Below are positions 28,801 through 41,699 of a stretch of DNA of 64,000 nucleotides, in pieces (the stretch's first letter is position 1; every line of letters begins with the position of its first letter). The DNA lies in assembly GCF_963678635.1 (NCBI RefSeq), contig NC_087062.1:59290129-59354128 (forward strand). The letters run 5' to 3'. Origin of the DNA: Symsagittifera roscoffensis. Its lineage: Eukaryota > Xenacoelomorpha > Acoela > Convolutidae. A program made the position numbers and the translations under genes. The notes under the pieces are model-generated. The model saw only the letters and a list, made by a program, of their open reading frames with translations. It was not told the DNA's origin and searched no databases.

Positions 28801-31800
28801 TAACAACCCAGCAAGAAACTATTTCAATTGATCATAACAAAAAACTAATTAGCGATGATAAAATCGAAGGCGCTTTTCAATCATTTGGCGCTTTTCAGCA
28901 GCTGATGTCAATGTGAATTTCTACAAAGAGAACGGTACATTGAAAAAAATTCAATCAATTTGTCTTAATCAAACAACTCAATCATTGATGATCGGCACTG
29001 GTTTAGATTTCTTAAAAATTATATCGTTATATTATTTCTCATGAATCGACAGCTTATTCCCAAAACTTGAAAACGTTCAAAAAATCGAAAAAATTAGTGG
29101 TCGTGATTAAATTTGACACACTTTTGGAGCATTTAAACCTGAACAACTCCAAATTAATCTATTGAAGATTATCAGTAGTTAAATAATAATTTATCATTCA
29201 ACAAAACCCTTGAATTGTTGATTCATCTTCGCGAAAAAGCTGACAACGAAAGTGTATTTTGTATCTTTGAGAGAATTTTAACAAAAACTACCGATAGACA
29301 ATTGACAAATTAGGGAAACGGGCCAGAAAGTGATAAGATTTCTACGTTTTTAGAACTAATAATTCCAAACTCAAGCTCGATTTCAAAATCGCTTAAAAAA
29401 CGTTTCGTATTAACCTTTTCAAGTTGAAATTGTCAATTGAGTTCAATAGAAGTGAAAAGGCTTTAATGAGTCTTGATAAAAACGAAAAAAAGAACATTAC
29501 ATCAAAAGAAAACTGATTCAGTTTTTTCATGTATAATCGATACTGATTCAAAAAAATAACTACATCACTATATAGCTTCTCTTGAATCAATTGCTGATTA
29601 CCAATATATTGAAAAAAAAAAATCAGGAAAACAATTTTTCAACAACTGAAGAATGACTATATATCATGGATGAAAACATTTGCGCTACTCGTTATTTTAC
29701 TTTCGAACCAATTTTAACAAAAACTACCAAAAGACAGATGATAATGTATGGAAACGGAAGAAAAATGAAACTGAATTTTGCGTTTTAAAGACTATTAAAA
29801 TCAAACTAGGGCTCGACTTCTAAAATGCTATAAAAATAATTCACCCAATTACTTGAAAGTTGACACTGTCAACCGAGTTCAATCCAGAATTGAAAAAGCA
29901 TTGATGAGCGTTGAAGAAAACTTAGGAAAGAACGTTACATAAAAAACCTCATTCAGTTTTTTCATGTATAATCGATACTGGTTTAAGTATAACTACATCA
30001 TTACACTACTTCTCTGGAAACAATTGCCGGTTACCAGAAACTGAAAAATGAGAAAAATCGAAAACAATTTTTCTTTTAGTTTTAACTGGACTCAATTTTG
30101 GAACAATTGAACATGAACAACCCACAGCTGGCCCAATGAAGATGATCAGAACAAGAATGACTATTTATAATTGATCAAAACCCCTGCGCTATTCATCACT
30201 TCAACTTCATTCTTTTTGATAAAAATACAGCCAGCAAGAAACTACTTAAGTTGACCATAAAAAAAATTATCGATGATTAAAACAAATGCGCTTTCCCATT
30301 ATTCGCTTTTCAGCAACTGATGTCAAAGAGAATTTCTACAAAGAACACGGTAAACTGAAAAAATCTCAAGCCATTTTCGTCATTAATGATCAGCACTGGT
30401 TTGAACTCACTTAAAAAATTACATTATTAAACTTATTCTCATGAAGCGACTGCTGATACCTAAAATTTCAAATGTTAAAAAAAAACTAAATCAATTATTC
30501 GCCTTGATTTAACTTGTCACACTTTTGGAGAATTTAAACCTGAACAACTCAATTTTAACCCAATGAAGATGGTCAGAACACGAATAATAAATCAACATTG
30601 AAAAGAAAACCTTGAACTATTGCTTCATCTTCGCGAAAAAGTTGACAAAGAAGGTGTATTTGTTGAAAGTACAATTCAGCAAGAAAACAGCTAAAGTGGC
30701 CGTTACAAGAAAAATTACTTAACGATGATGAAACCGAATGCGCAATTCGCCTATTCACCTTGCAGCAACTATGGTCAAGCTAATGATTTTATGATCAATG
30801 TCAACTCAAACTAATGAAATTATGATCAGAAGGCAATCGGAACAAATCAACAAACCAATTTCACACAGATTCGAAGCGGAGTTCGCAAAACTGGCGATGA
30901 AAAAACACATTGCGCTACAAATAAGAGAGAAAAAAAGTTATTTACGGGAAAAAGTCTTGTACCCGATTGCAAAACCTGGGCTTAATTCAAGGGTAAAAAC
31001 TATCAAAGATCATCAGGACGGGACAGTTGACAAATAAGGAAAACGGGAAAGTGATAAGATTATATTTCTACGTTTCTAGAACTAATAATTGCATTTTCAT
31101 GCTCGATTTCAAAATCGCTAAAAAAATGTTTCGAGTAACCTTATCGAAATGAAAATGTCAACTGAGTTCACGAGTTCAATAGAGAATTGAAAAGGCTTTA
31201 TTGAGTATTGAAGAAAACCAAAAAGAGAACGTTATATCAAGAAAAAACCTCAATCAGTTTTTTTTTATGTAAAATCGATACTGGTTAAAAAAATGATTTC
31301 ATCAAAATATATTATTTTTCTGGAAACAATTGCTGGTTACCAAAACTTGAACACATTGAGAAAAATCAAAACCAATTTTTCTTTCAGTTTTAACTGGACT
31401 CATTTTAGGAATAGTTGAACATGAACAACCCAAAGCTGGCTCAATGAAGATGATCAGAACAAGAAAGACTATTTATCATTGATCAAAACCCCTGCGCTAT
31501 TCATCACTTCATCTTCACGACAAATTTGACAGAAAAAAAAGCTTTTTGATGAACTAACAACCCAGCAAGAAACTACTTCAATTGACCATAACAAAAAACT
31601 AATTAGCGATGATAAAATCGAAGGCGCTTTTCAATCATTTGGCGCATTTCAGCAGCTGATGTCAATGTGAATTTCTACAAAGAGAACGGTAAACTGAAAA
31701 AATCTCAAGCCATTTTCGTCATTAATGATCAGCACTGGTTTGAACTCACTTAAAAAATTACATTATTAAACTTATTCTCATGAAGCGACTGCTGATACCT

Positions 31801-34800
31801 AAAATTTCAAATGTTAAAAAAACAATCAATTATTCGCCTTGATTTAACTTGTCACACTTTTGGAGAATTTAAACCTGAACAACTCAATTTTAACCCAATG
31901 AAGATGGTCAGAACACAAATAATAAATCAACATTGAAAAGAAAACCTTGAACTATTGCTTCATCTTCGCGAAAAAGTTGACAAAGAAGGTGTATTTGTTG
32001 AAAGTACAATTCAGCAAGAAAACAGCTAAAGTGGCCGTTACAAGAAAAATTACTTAACGATGATGAAACCGAATGCGCAATTCGCCTATTCACCTTGCAG
32101 CAACTATGGTCAAGCTAATGATTTTATGATCAATGTCAACTCAAACTAATGAAATTATGATCAGAAGGCAATCGGAACAAATCAACAAACCAATTTCACA
32201 CAGATTCGAAGCGGAGTTCGCAAAACTGGCGATGAAAAAACACATTGCGCTACAAATAAGAGAGAAAAAAAGTTATTTACGGGAAAAAGTCTTGTACCCG
32301 ATTGCAAAACCTGGGCTTAATTCAAGGGTAAAAACTATCAAAGATCATCAGGACGGGACAGTTGACAAATAAGGAAAACGGGAAAGTGATAAGATTATAT
32401 TTCTACGTTTCTAGAACTAATAATTGCATTTTCATGCTCGATTTCAAAATCGCTAAAAAAAATGTTTCGAGTAACCTTATCGAAATGAAAATGTCAACTG
32501 AGTTCACGAGTTCAATAGAGAATTGAAAAGGCTTTATTGAGTATTGAAGAAAACCAAAAAGAGAACTTTATATCAAGAAAAAACCTCAATCAGTTTTTTT
32601 TATGTAAAATCGATACTGGTTAAAAAATGATTTCATCAAAATATATTATTTTTCTGGAAACAATTGCTGGTTACCAAAACTTGAACACATTGAGAAAAAT
32701 CAAAACCAATTTTTCTTTCAGTTTTAACTGGACTCATTTTAGGAATAGTTGAACATGAACAACCCAAAGCTGGCTCAATGAAGATGATCAGAACAAGAAA
32801 TACTATTTATCATTGATCAAAACCCCTGCGCTATTCATCACTTCATCTTCACGACAAATTTGACAGAAAAAAAGCTTTTTGATGAACTAACAACCCAGCA
32901 AGAAACTACTTCAATTGACCATAACAAAAAACTAATTAGCGATGATAAAATCGAAGGCGCTTTTCAATCATTTGGCGCATTTCAGCAGCTGATGTCAATG
33001 TGAATTTCTACAAAGAGAACGGTACATTGAAAAAAATTCAATCAACTTGTCTTTATCAAACAACTCGATCATTGATGATCGGCACTGGCTTACATTTACT
33101 AAAAATTATATCATTATATTATTTCTCATGAATCGACAGCTTATTCCCAAAACTTGAAAACGTTCAAAAAATCGAAAAAAAATTAGTGGTCGTGATTAAA
33201 TTTGACACACTTTTGGAGCATTTAAACCTGAACAACTCCAAATTAATCTATTGAAGATTATCAGTAGTTAAATAATAATTTATCATTCAACAAAACCCTT
33301 GAACTGTTGATTAAACTTCGCGAAAAAGTTGACAACGAAAGTGTATTTGGTGAAAGTTCAAGTCGTCAAGAAAATTGGATAATTAGCCATAACAAGAAAA
33401 CTAACTATCTATGATTTAACCGAAAGCGCAAATCGTCTCTTCACCTAGCAGCAACTAATGTCAAGGTTAAATACTAAAAGTTATGATCAAAAAGCAATCG
33501 AAAAAATCAGCAAACCATTTTTACACAGAGGCGAAGGGAAGCTTCGCAAAACTGGCAATGGAAAAACACATTGCGCTCCAAATCAGTGGATGAGAAAAAA
33601 GATTTCTGGAAAAAGATTTTGGAAAAAAATTTGTGGAAAAAACTATTTGAGAAAACAACTTGAAGAAAATTGAAAATTTACAGCTACAAACCTTGATATT
33701 TGTATCGCATGAAATTCAAAAACAGCCTTTAAAAAATGGAAATCAATAGCCGAATGACAACAAAGGCGACAAACTTTGCGTCGAAACCTGTTGTCATAAA
33801 AAAAGAGGCCAAAACAAAACTGTTGTCATAAAAAATTTCACAAAAATCAAAAGGTTTTTACGACAACTCCAAACTGAAATACACAACCCCAACCAGGTTT
33901 TTTTGCCCTCGAATTTAGGCAAAAGAGTGACTAAGTCGACATTACGCAATCTATAACTGTTTCAAAATTTGAAAATAAAAATGAAAAAAAACTCAAAATC
34001 AGAAGTTTCAGTTATCGTAAAAGATGGTAAAATTGGAACAAAACTCATGCTTTAAAAAGAAAACCAATAACAACCACTGAAGATTTTTGAAAAACGACGT
34101 TTGAAAAACGGAATATGAACCGACTGAATTATGACGAAAACCACAACCCGAAACAAAATTTAGAAATTTTTTTGAAAAGATAATTACAACCTGAAACTTG
34201 AAAAGATAATTACAACCAGAAAACACAACCATTGAAAAGATAAATCAGTCTGAAATTACAATCTGAAACCAAAAAAAAACATCTAGAAGTAAAGATCCTC
34301 TTGAAAAGATTGTCTAGAAGGGAAAAGTTGTTTACGGCAAAAAAAGTCTAGTACACGATTGCAAAACCCTTGATTACCGGAAAGGTGAAAATTATCAAAG
34401 ATTACCAGACCAAGAAAGACTTTTAATCAATGGTCAAAACAACTGCGCTACTCAGCAATTTATCTTAGAGACAATTTCAACAAAAACTAACAGACAGGTG
34501 ATAATGTCTGTAAACGGAAGAGAAATGACATAGAATTTTGAGTTTTAATGACTATTAAATTCAAATTAGGAGTCGGATTCTGAAATGCTACGAAACTCTT
34601 TCACGCAATCACTTGAAGGTTGAGACTGTCAATCCAGTTCAATCCAGAATTGAAAAACATTGATGAGCGTTAAAAAAAATTAAGAACGTTACATAAAAAA
34701 ACATCATTAAGTTTTATCATGTATAATCGATACTGGTTAAAAAATAACTATATTATTTCATTACTTCTCTGGAAACAATTTCCGGTTACCAGAAAAAGAA

Positions 34801-34891
34801 CACATTGAGAAAAAACGAAACCAATTTTTCTTTTAGTTTCAATTGGACTCAATTTTGGAACAATTGAACATGAACAACCCAAAGCTGGCCC
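25829..34891. repeat. Variant, mostly shorter higher-order units
   Basis: The same unit-start phrase recurs at 25829, 27141, 28586, 30135, 31443, 32778 and 34892, giving lengths of 1312, 1445, 1549, 1308, 1335 and 2114 bp. Within this, the block at about 27.2-28.7 kb is repeated about 1,549 bp further on with very few changes. The block at 30.5-31.8 kb is repeated about 1,335 bp further on almost exactly. The short units look like 1.8-kb units missing one monomer, later amplified by themselves. Confidence 0.85.
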
Positions 34892-37800
34892 AATGAAGAT
34901 GATCAGAACAAGAATGACAATTCATCATTGATCAAAACCCCTTCGCTATTCATCACTTCACCTTCGCGACAAACTTGACAGAAAAACACTTTTTGATCAA
35001 ATTACAAGCCAAGAAAAAACTACTTCAATTGACAAAAACAAAAAAAAATAATGGATGAATAAATCCAATGCACTTTTCAATTATTCGCTTTTCAGCAACA
35101 GATTTCTACAAAGAACACGGTAAATGAAAAAAATCTCAACCAATTTTCATCATTGATGATCGGCACTGGTTTAAAATTACTTAAAAAATTACATCTTTAA
35201 ACTAACTCTCATGAATCGACTAGTGATTCCCAAAAATTTCTACAAAGAACAGGGTAGAAGGTCACCAGACCAAGAATGACTTTCAATCATTGGTCAAAAC
35301 AACTGCGCTACTCAACACTATCTTAGAGACAAATTCAACAAAAACTGACAACAGACAGTTGACAAATTAGGGAAAAGGAACAGAAATGATAATAATAAAT
35401 TTCTACGTTTCTAGAACTATTAATTCCAAATTGAGGCCAGATTTGAAAATCGCTAATAAAGCGTTTCGAGCAATCACTTCACATTAAAATTGTCAACAAA
35501 ATTCAAACGATTCAAAAAGCGTTGATGAGCGTTAAGAAAACCGAAAAAGAGAACTTTACATTCAAAAAAGCTCAACTGCTGATTCCCAAGACTTGAAAAT
35601 GTTCAAAAAACAGTGCAACCAACCTTTTGTCAGGGTTTAACTGGACACATTTTTCGAAGTTAAACATGAACAGCTCAGAGCTAAGCCAATGAAGATTCTC
35701 AGAACGCGAATGACTATTTATTATTGATCAAAACCCCTGCGCTATTCATCACTTCATTTTCACGACAAACTTGACAGAAAAATGCTTTTTGGTAAAATTA
35801 CAGCCAGCAAGAAACTACTTAAGTTGACCATAACAAAAAAAAGTATTGATGAATAAAACGGAAGCGCTTTCCAATTATTCGCTTTTCAGCAATTGATGTC
35901 AAAAAGAATTTCTACAAAGAACAGGGTAGAAGCTGATCAGAACAAAAATGAGTATTTATCATTGATCAAAACAACTGCGCTATTCATCACTTCATCTTCG
36001 CGACAAATTTGACAGAAAAAAAAAACGCTTTTCGGCGAACTAACAATCCAGCGAGAAACTACTTAAATTGACCATAACATGCGCTTCTCAATCATTTGGC
36101 GCTTTTCAGAAGCTGATGTCAATGTGAATTTTTACAAAGAGAAAGGTACATTTTAAAAAAAAACATTATATTATTTCTCATGAATCGACAGCTTATTCCA
36201 AAAACTTGAAAAACGTTGAAAAAATCGAAAATTATTGGTCCTGATTAAATTTGACACACTTTTGGAGCATTTAAAACTGAACAACCCCAAATTAATCTAT
36301 TGAAGATTATCAGTATTTAAATAATAATTTATCATTCAACAAAACCCTTGAACTATTGATTCATCTTCGCGAAAAAGTTGACAACGAAAGTGTATTTGGT
36401 GAAAGTACAATTCAGCCAGAAAATCGCAAAATTGGCCATAACAAGAAAAACTATTTATCTATGATTATTCCGAAAGCACAATTCGTCTATTTACCTTGCA
36501 GCAACTAATGCCAATGTTAAATACTAGAAGTTACGATCAAAAAGCAATCGAAAAAAAAATCAACAAACCATTTTTACACAGAGGCGAAGGGAAGCTTCGC
36601 AACACTGGCGATGCGAAAACACATTGCGCTCCAAATCAGTGAATGAAAAAAATGCAGAAGCCAAAAAAGAATTCTGAAATATTACTTTGGAAAAAAACTT
36701 GTGAAAAAATTATTTGAAAAAAAACAACTTGAAGAAAGTTGAAAACCGACAAACCTTACAGCTACAAACATTGATACTTGTATCGGTTGAAATTCATAAA
36801 CAGCTTTTTAAAATTGGAAATCAATTACCGAACGACAACAAAGGCGAGAAACTTCTCATCAAAGTGAACTGTTGTCATAAAAAATTTCACAAAATTCAAA
36901 CAGTTGTAAGCACAACCCCAACCAGGTTTTTTTTGCCCTCGAATTTAAGCAAAATAAGTGACTAAACCGACATTATGCAATCTATAACTGTTTAAATATA
37001 AAAGTATAAGTGAATAAAAATGAAAAAAAAACTCAAAATCAGAAGTTTCAGTTATCGTAAAAGATGGTAAAATTGGAACAAAATTCATGCTTTAAAAAGA
37101 AAACCAATAACAACCACTGAAGATTTTTGAAAAACGACGTTTGAAAAACGGAATATGAACCGACTGAATTATGACGAAAACCACGAACCCGAAACAAAAT
37201 TGAGAAACTTTTTTGAAAAGATAATTACAACCTGAAACTTGAAAAGATAATTACAACCTGAAAATACAAACATTGAAAAGATATATCAACCTGAAATTCA
37301 ATCTGAAACCAGAAAATCATCCAAAAGTGAAGATCCTCTTGAAGTGTTTGTCTAGAAGCGGACAAAGTTGTTAACGAGAAAAAAAGTCTAGTACCCGATT
37401 GAACTACCCTTGCTTATCGCAAGGGTGAAAATTGTCAAAGATTACCAGACCAAGAATGACTTTTAATCATTGGTCAAAACAACTGCGCTACTCAACACTT
37501 TATCTTAGAGACAATTTCAACAAAAACTGACAACAGACAGTTGACAAATTAGGGAAACGGAACAGAAATGATAATAATAAATTTCTACGTTTCTAGAACT
37601 ACTAATTCCAAATTGAGGCTCGATTTGAAAATCGCTAATATTCAGAAACTGCTCCCATTCAGAAACTGCTGATTCCAAAGACTTGAAAATGTTTAAAAAC
37701 AGTGCAACCAACCTTTCGTCAGCTCCCATTCAGAAACTGCTGATTCCCAAGACTTGAAAATGTTTAAAAACAGTGCAACCAACCTTTCGTCAGGGTTTAA

Positions 37801-37915
37801 CTGGACACATTTTTCGAAGTTAAACATGAACAACTCAGAGCTAAGCCAATGAAGATTATCAGAATAAGATTGACTATTTATCATTGATCAAAACCCCTGC
37901 GCTACTCATCACTTT
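33450..37915. repeat. Decayed right edge of the array with a 3.04-kb duplication
   Basis: Monomers are diverged and interrupted by non-satellite sequence. The block at about 33.5-34.4 kb (TTTTTACACAGAGGCGAAGG, then GAAGTTTCAGTTATCG, then TTGAAAAACGACGTTTG) recurs at about 36.5-37.4 kb, about 3,040 bp away. An 80-85-bp direct duplication (CCCATTCAGAAACTGCTGAT unit) sits at about 37646-37797. Clear satellite similarity ends near 37,915. Confidence 0.75.
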
Positions 37916-38830
37916 TTGCATAATTCAACAGCTTATCTCACATCTCGTCTGTCTAACTGGATACTAGACCCGGATTCACTTACAAAAATTGCTACGCTTG
38001 AACCGCAATCATCATAACTATAGCATCAAGTTTTTTCTCAAAACTCCAATGATTCGCGCTTTTTATGCAAATACGCTGTCTCTGATTCGTTCATATTCCA
38101 ACGCATGACATTCCGCACTCTTCCGGGGCAGACTATGATGCGCATTTGCTTATTCGCTTCTGATTGTTGATATTTTCCTGCCTGATCCAATAGTGGCTGT
38201 ATTTATGCCCCATCGGAGCTGCCACCAGTCGTTGCTCTTTTTGTTCAATTTCACATTCGCTCTTCATTTCACAAAGTTAATTATTAATGAAGCGATCTGC
38301 TATCGATCAATTGTTTGGTCTTCTATCCGTTTATTGCGGTCAAGAGTTTCGCCCCGATACTGCAGTTCCGCCGGTCTCTTTTACTTCGTCGGTATCAATC
38401 AAACTACGAATAGTTCTTGACTATCGGTACACCACCCATGATTTTCCGACCCATCCCAGTGAGTTTTCGTTTTGCAATGACACGTCTTCTTTGAATGCTC
38501 CTGAACCTCGATTGTCTTGAACGGAATTCGGACCTCCCTCAGATCGAGTTTACAGATTCCGCTTTGATTTACAGCGCTCCTCGAGGTGCGTTCGGCTTCG
38601 CGGCGATACTTTTTCTCTTCGAGATTATGAGCTCATATTTGCCTCGCTTGTATGATATCGCGATCCGGTAAACTTGGCCCTGAGTTTTGCTCAAACCGCA
38701 CAATTCATTTTGCACTTCCTTGATACTCGCGCTCATGGTGAATACTTCCCTTAGATCCTCCTATAAGTACCCAACTGCATCTTGCAGCTAACCTATTCAG
38801 CGTTGCACAAAAAATTCCCCTTCCCGCTAC
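37916..38830. other. GC-richer unique block inside intron 2
   Basis: Composition changes abruptly after the satellite, with many CG dinucleotides and mixed sequence. The overlapping 75- and 77-codon ORFs at 38193-38520 are in different frames and have no family features. I cannot identify this block. It could be a decayed mobile element or a unique insertion. Confidence 0.35.
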
Positions 38831-38849
38831 TTCCTCAAGCATAACCAAC

Positions 38850-39775
38850 AGACAGTTGGAAAAGATTCAATGAATGCAAATAACCAGAAAAAATACTGAC
38901 TTTTTTCTTTGAAAAAATCTCAACTTCCGAATTTCCATGAAAAAAATATATGGCCTCAAAGCTCGAATTTTTAAAATAATTTTTGATTGACACTTTTTAT
39001 ACATAAAACTAATCCAACTTGAGAAAAACCAGATCAATAAGTAAAATTTTTAATTCGCTGGGAGATCTGATAATTAACCTCTACTTTCGAAACTAGAAGT
39101 CGACCATGTTTTTCGAGACTTTTACACTTTTGCTGTTCGATAGTGGAGTTTGCATTCCTTTTAGAAAAGGAAATGAGCTGAACTTAAAAGAGAACCAAAG
39201 TCAAATCGCAAAAAAGTAACTTTGAGCCTGAACAAATTTTATAACTTTTCTTTAAAAAAAAACGAACATAGCCAATCGGAGATTGGAAAAGAATAATGAA
39301 CGCAAGTAAACATTAGAAAAAACTATTACTTTCTTGAAACAATCTCAAATTTCGAATTTCAAAGAAAAAAATAGAGTCCCTTTAAACTTTGATTTTCTAG
39401 AACAATTTATGATTGGCGCTTTTTTGATAACATAAACCCATTTAGAGAAAACTAGATCAATGGGTAAAGTTTTTGTTCCGCTGGAAATCTAAAAACTAAT
39501 TTCCATTTTTGAAACTAGAAATCGTTCACGTTTTTTTGCGCCATTTTCACGTTTGCGCCACTTCCAGCAGATGAATTTCAATTGCACTCAAAAAGTGCAT
39601 ATATACCTAAGTGCATTCATAAATGCATCAATATGTATGAAAGCACATCTGTAGTTATTTGAGACTTTTCCTAAAAACAACGGAAAAAAATCAGCAAGAC
39701 TACGTTCATTACTCTTAAAAGATTATCGCGACCTATATAAGAGTCTGAACTACATTCATCGACTCTTGAAACAAG
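38850..39775. mobile_element. Family B MITE-like elements, nested or tandem copies
   Basis: Two starts are visible: GACAGTTGGAAAAGATTCAA at about 38869 and GAGATTGGAAAAGAATAATG at about 39277. They share inner blocks (AATCTCAA..TTTCGAATTTC, ATTTTTGATTGACAC-like, TTCGAAACTAGAAGTCG). A family end (CTATATAAGAGTC, then TACATTCATCGACTCTT) lies at 39733-39770. The layout suggests a copy that has lost its own right end followed by a more complete one. Confidence 0.5.
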
Positions 39776-39959
39776 TGATGCATTTTGAACGTCTCATTTC
39801 GTACCTTCAAGAAAAATTTCTCAAATGTGTCAAGAATTATCGAGTAGTGCGTAGGTTTAGATGAGGTTGCCCATTTGCGCAGCTTGTTTTTTTTTACCGG
39901 GTGCCGAACATCAGCCCGACAGGACTTCAATCCGAATCGTAAAAATAGGGACTTCAAGC

Positions 39960-40225
39960 CAAACAGTTCCTTTAACACAGAGGCGAAGCTGAGCTTCCCA
40001 ACACTTGCGATACAACATCGGAATAGCAAACCAAGCTAGCAGACAGGAAAAGAAAGCCACTAAGTCCAAAAAAGGAAATAGAAAAAAAATTCAAAAAACC
40101 ACAACCATGTTCTATTTGCAGAAAACACGTCTAGAAACACAATCGAGGGCAATTAAAAATAATTTTAAAAAAAGGTAGTACCTGATTGCCATATCCTTGC
40201 TATCGCAAGGGTAATTAAGAAGAGG
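39960..40225. mobile_element. Dispersed CACAGAGGCGAAG / hairpin element
   Basis: Begins with AACACAGAGGCGAAGCTGAG and CTTCCCAACACTTGCGATAC. It closes with TCCTTGCTATCGCAAGGGTAA, whose TCCTTGC..GCAAGGG core forms a short hairpin. The same two landmarks recur at 33.5-34.4 and 36.6-37.4 kb. One or other occurs, diverged, at 45.8, 47.25, 48.54, 49.66 and 56.4 kb and within the satellite monomers. Confidence 0.5.
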
Positions 40226-40688
40226 CAACTCAGCCGACGAAACTTGAATAATTTCCCGTAGAACCAAAAATATAATTGTTGTCATGAAAAACTTTTAACT
40301 ATAAATTCTAGTCTAAGAATTTTAGCATTTTGCGCAATCCGCAATGAAGGATAAAACTTATGTTTCCTTTGAAATGACCCCAAATTAGGTCTCTAAGTCG
40401 ATAAATCACAAGCCGATCTCATTTAGACCGAATAAAGTTTTTAAGCTAAAAAAAAAACAACAAATTATACGAAAACCAGTTATAAACAAATTATTTTTAA
40501 AAAAAACAAATTATACGATTAAAATCAAAATTGCAGGAATAATTCAAAACACTGAAAAAAATTACATTGAAAATTGCTGAGAAAAAAGAATTCTACGATG
40601 TGGCAACTAAGCCGACTAAACAAACAGACAAACTAAAGGCCGACAATTTTTTCGATAGAATATTTCCAATTTGAGAAAAAGTTCCTTG

Positions 40689-40762
40689 CCAGCTTCGAAC
40701 TCACAACCTTTACGGTCCTAGGCGTATTTTACACCTCCGGGCTAAGTGCCGAACACGCATAG
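40689..40762 (-). tRNA. tRNA-like relic (probable SINE head or tRNA pseudogene)
   Basis: Read on the minus strand, TTAGCCCGGAGGTG resembles the D-arm/A-box and GTGAGTTCGAA resembles the T-arm/B-box, at about tRNA spacing. Stems are incomplete, so I regard it as a derived relic and not a functional tRNA. Confidence 0.35.
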
Positions 40763-41394
40763 AAGTTTCAATTCTTTATGAACCAAGATACAAGTGATTC
40801 CGTTAAACATGTTGTTAGCCCGAAAAAAAAGTATACTTTCCGGTTTGATAACGCTTGCTAATAGCAAGCGTAAAAACAATGACGTTGACACAACGTGAAA
40901 ACTATTTTGATCAATTTATCCATTTCATGGCGATGTTCAACATTTAATGGATTTTTTTTTTGTATATTGAACGTTTGTTTGAAATTTAAGAAAGTCAAAA
41001 ATTAAAAAATTGCAGATGGATTTTTCTCGTGTATAATTTATGAATTTCAAAGAACAGGCTTATGTAACAAACGAAACTCATCTTTAAATAGTGCATTGTT
41101 CCAAAAAACAATTACTATGGGTTTTTTGTCAAGTAACGTTATAATGATGAATTTGAGTGTCTCTGAATTACTGAAAAAAAATCGGCCTGAAGTCCCATCG
41201 GCAAGCAATGATACAATAGCTGGCAACTTTGAGAACTATCAAAGAAGTGCATGTAACAAAACTTGAAAACTATAAGGCATAACATAATCATTTCTTTTTC
41301 GGTCAATTGTACATGCTATAAAGAGTTTTTGTGATAAAAAAAACGCAAATTTGAATTTTAACCAAAAATTCGAACTCTAAGCTTCTGTTGCAAA

Positions 41395-41650
41395 AATTTT
41401 AGTTTTGAAATAAAAGCAAATTAGTGAAAAACCGGCTACGTCTGATATTCGAACCTGCCACCAAGAAATTAAGAGTATCACACACTAACCACTCAGCCAC
41501 GGACGCTTAATGGGCACCAAAAACAAGCCACATGTAAAGCAGAGAACAGATGCTATGCAATTTCCAATTCTACAAATTAATTTCCAAATTAGTGAACACA
41601 TTAAATGGACAGTTTTATTTGAGAGTTAGGTTAGAAGAAAAAAGAATTTT
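41395..41650 (-). mobile_element. Repeat with a tRNA-derived core, copy 1
   Basis: The core (about 41433-41507, minus strand) starts GCGTCCGTGGCTGAGTGG, has an anticodon-loop-like CTCTTAA (Lys CTT register), and a B box CAGGTTCGAATATC. The flank at higher coordinates (AGAACAGATGCTATGC, CAATTTCCAAT, TTTTATTTGAGAGTTAGG) and the lower flank are shared with the copy at about 45.95-46.2 kb. The amplified unit is therefore larger than a tRNA. Weak anticodon stem: not a functional tRNA. Confidence 0.6.
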
Positions 41651-41699
41651 GCTACAATACACTAAGCTAATCGCAAGTGTAATTATAAAAAATAGCCAA

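Larger units (their letters stand above)
15270..37915. repeat. Satellite-like tandem array with higher-order structure, about 22.6 kb
   Basis: A basic monomer of roughly 440-480 bp repeats through the region. Each monomer has, in order: a GATGATCAGAACAAGAATGAC box, ATTTATCATTGATCAAAAC, a GCGCTATTCATCACTTCA block, often CTTCGCGAAAAA, a GATCGGCACTGGTTT or TCGATACTGGTTT box, ACTGCTGATTCCCAAAA, and TTTAACTGGACTCA before the next monomer. Four monomer types form a unit of about 1,815 bp. The core is nearly uniform and both edges are diverged, as in homogenised satellites. It begins only about 55 bp from the exon 3 acceptor. No real coding sequence is seen inside. Confidence 0.9.

Noticed and set aside
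17197-32372. Recurrent 61-83-codon ORFs on both strands (such as MNRRIAHS..., MIRRQSEQ..., MIQEKLYS...) at regular spacing
   Set aside because: They recur with exactly the satellite period and are carried by near-identical DNA. Other monomer types do not keep them open. There is no domain or start context, so they are by-products of the repeat.
15270-37915. CRISPR-like array
   Set aside because: The repeating units are about 450 bp with no short repeat/unique spacer alternation, and the region lies in a eukaryotic intron.
38193-38520. Two overlapping plus-strand ORFs of 75 and 77 codons
   Set aside because: They overlap in different frames, with no domain and no splice-site support. They probably reflect the local GC-richer composition.
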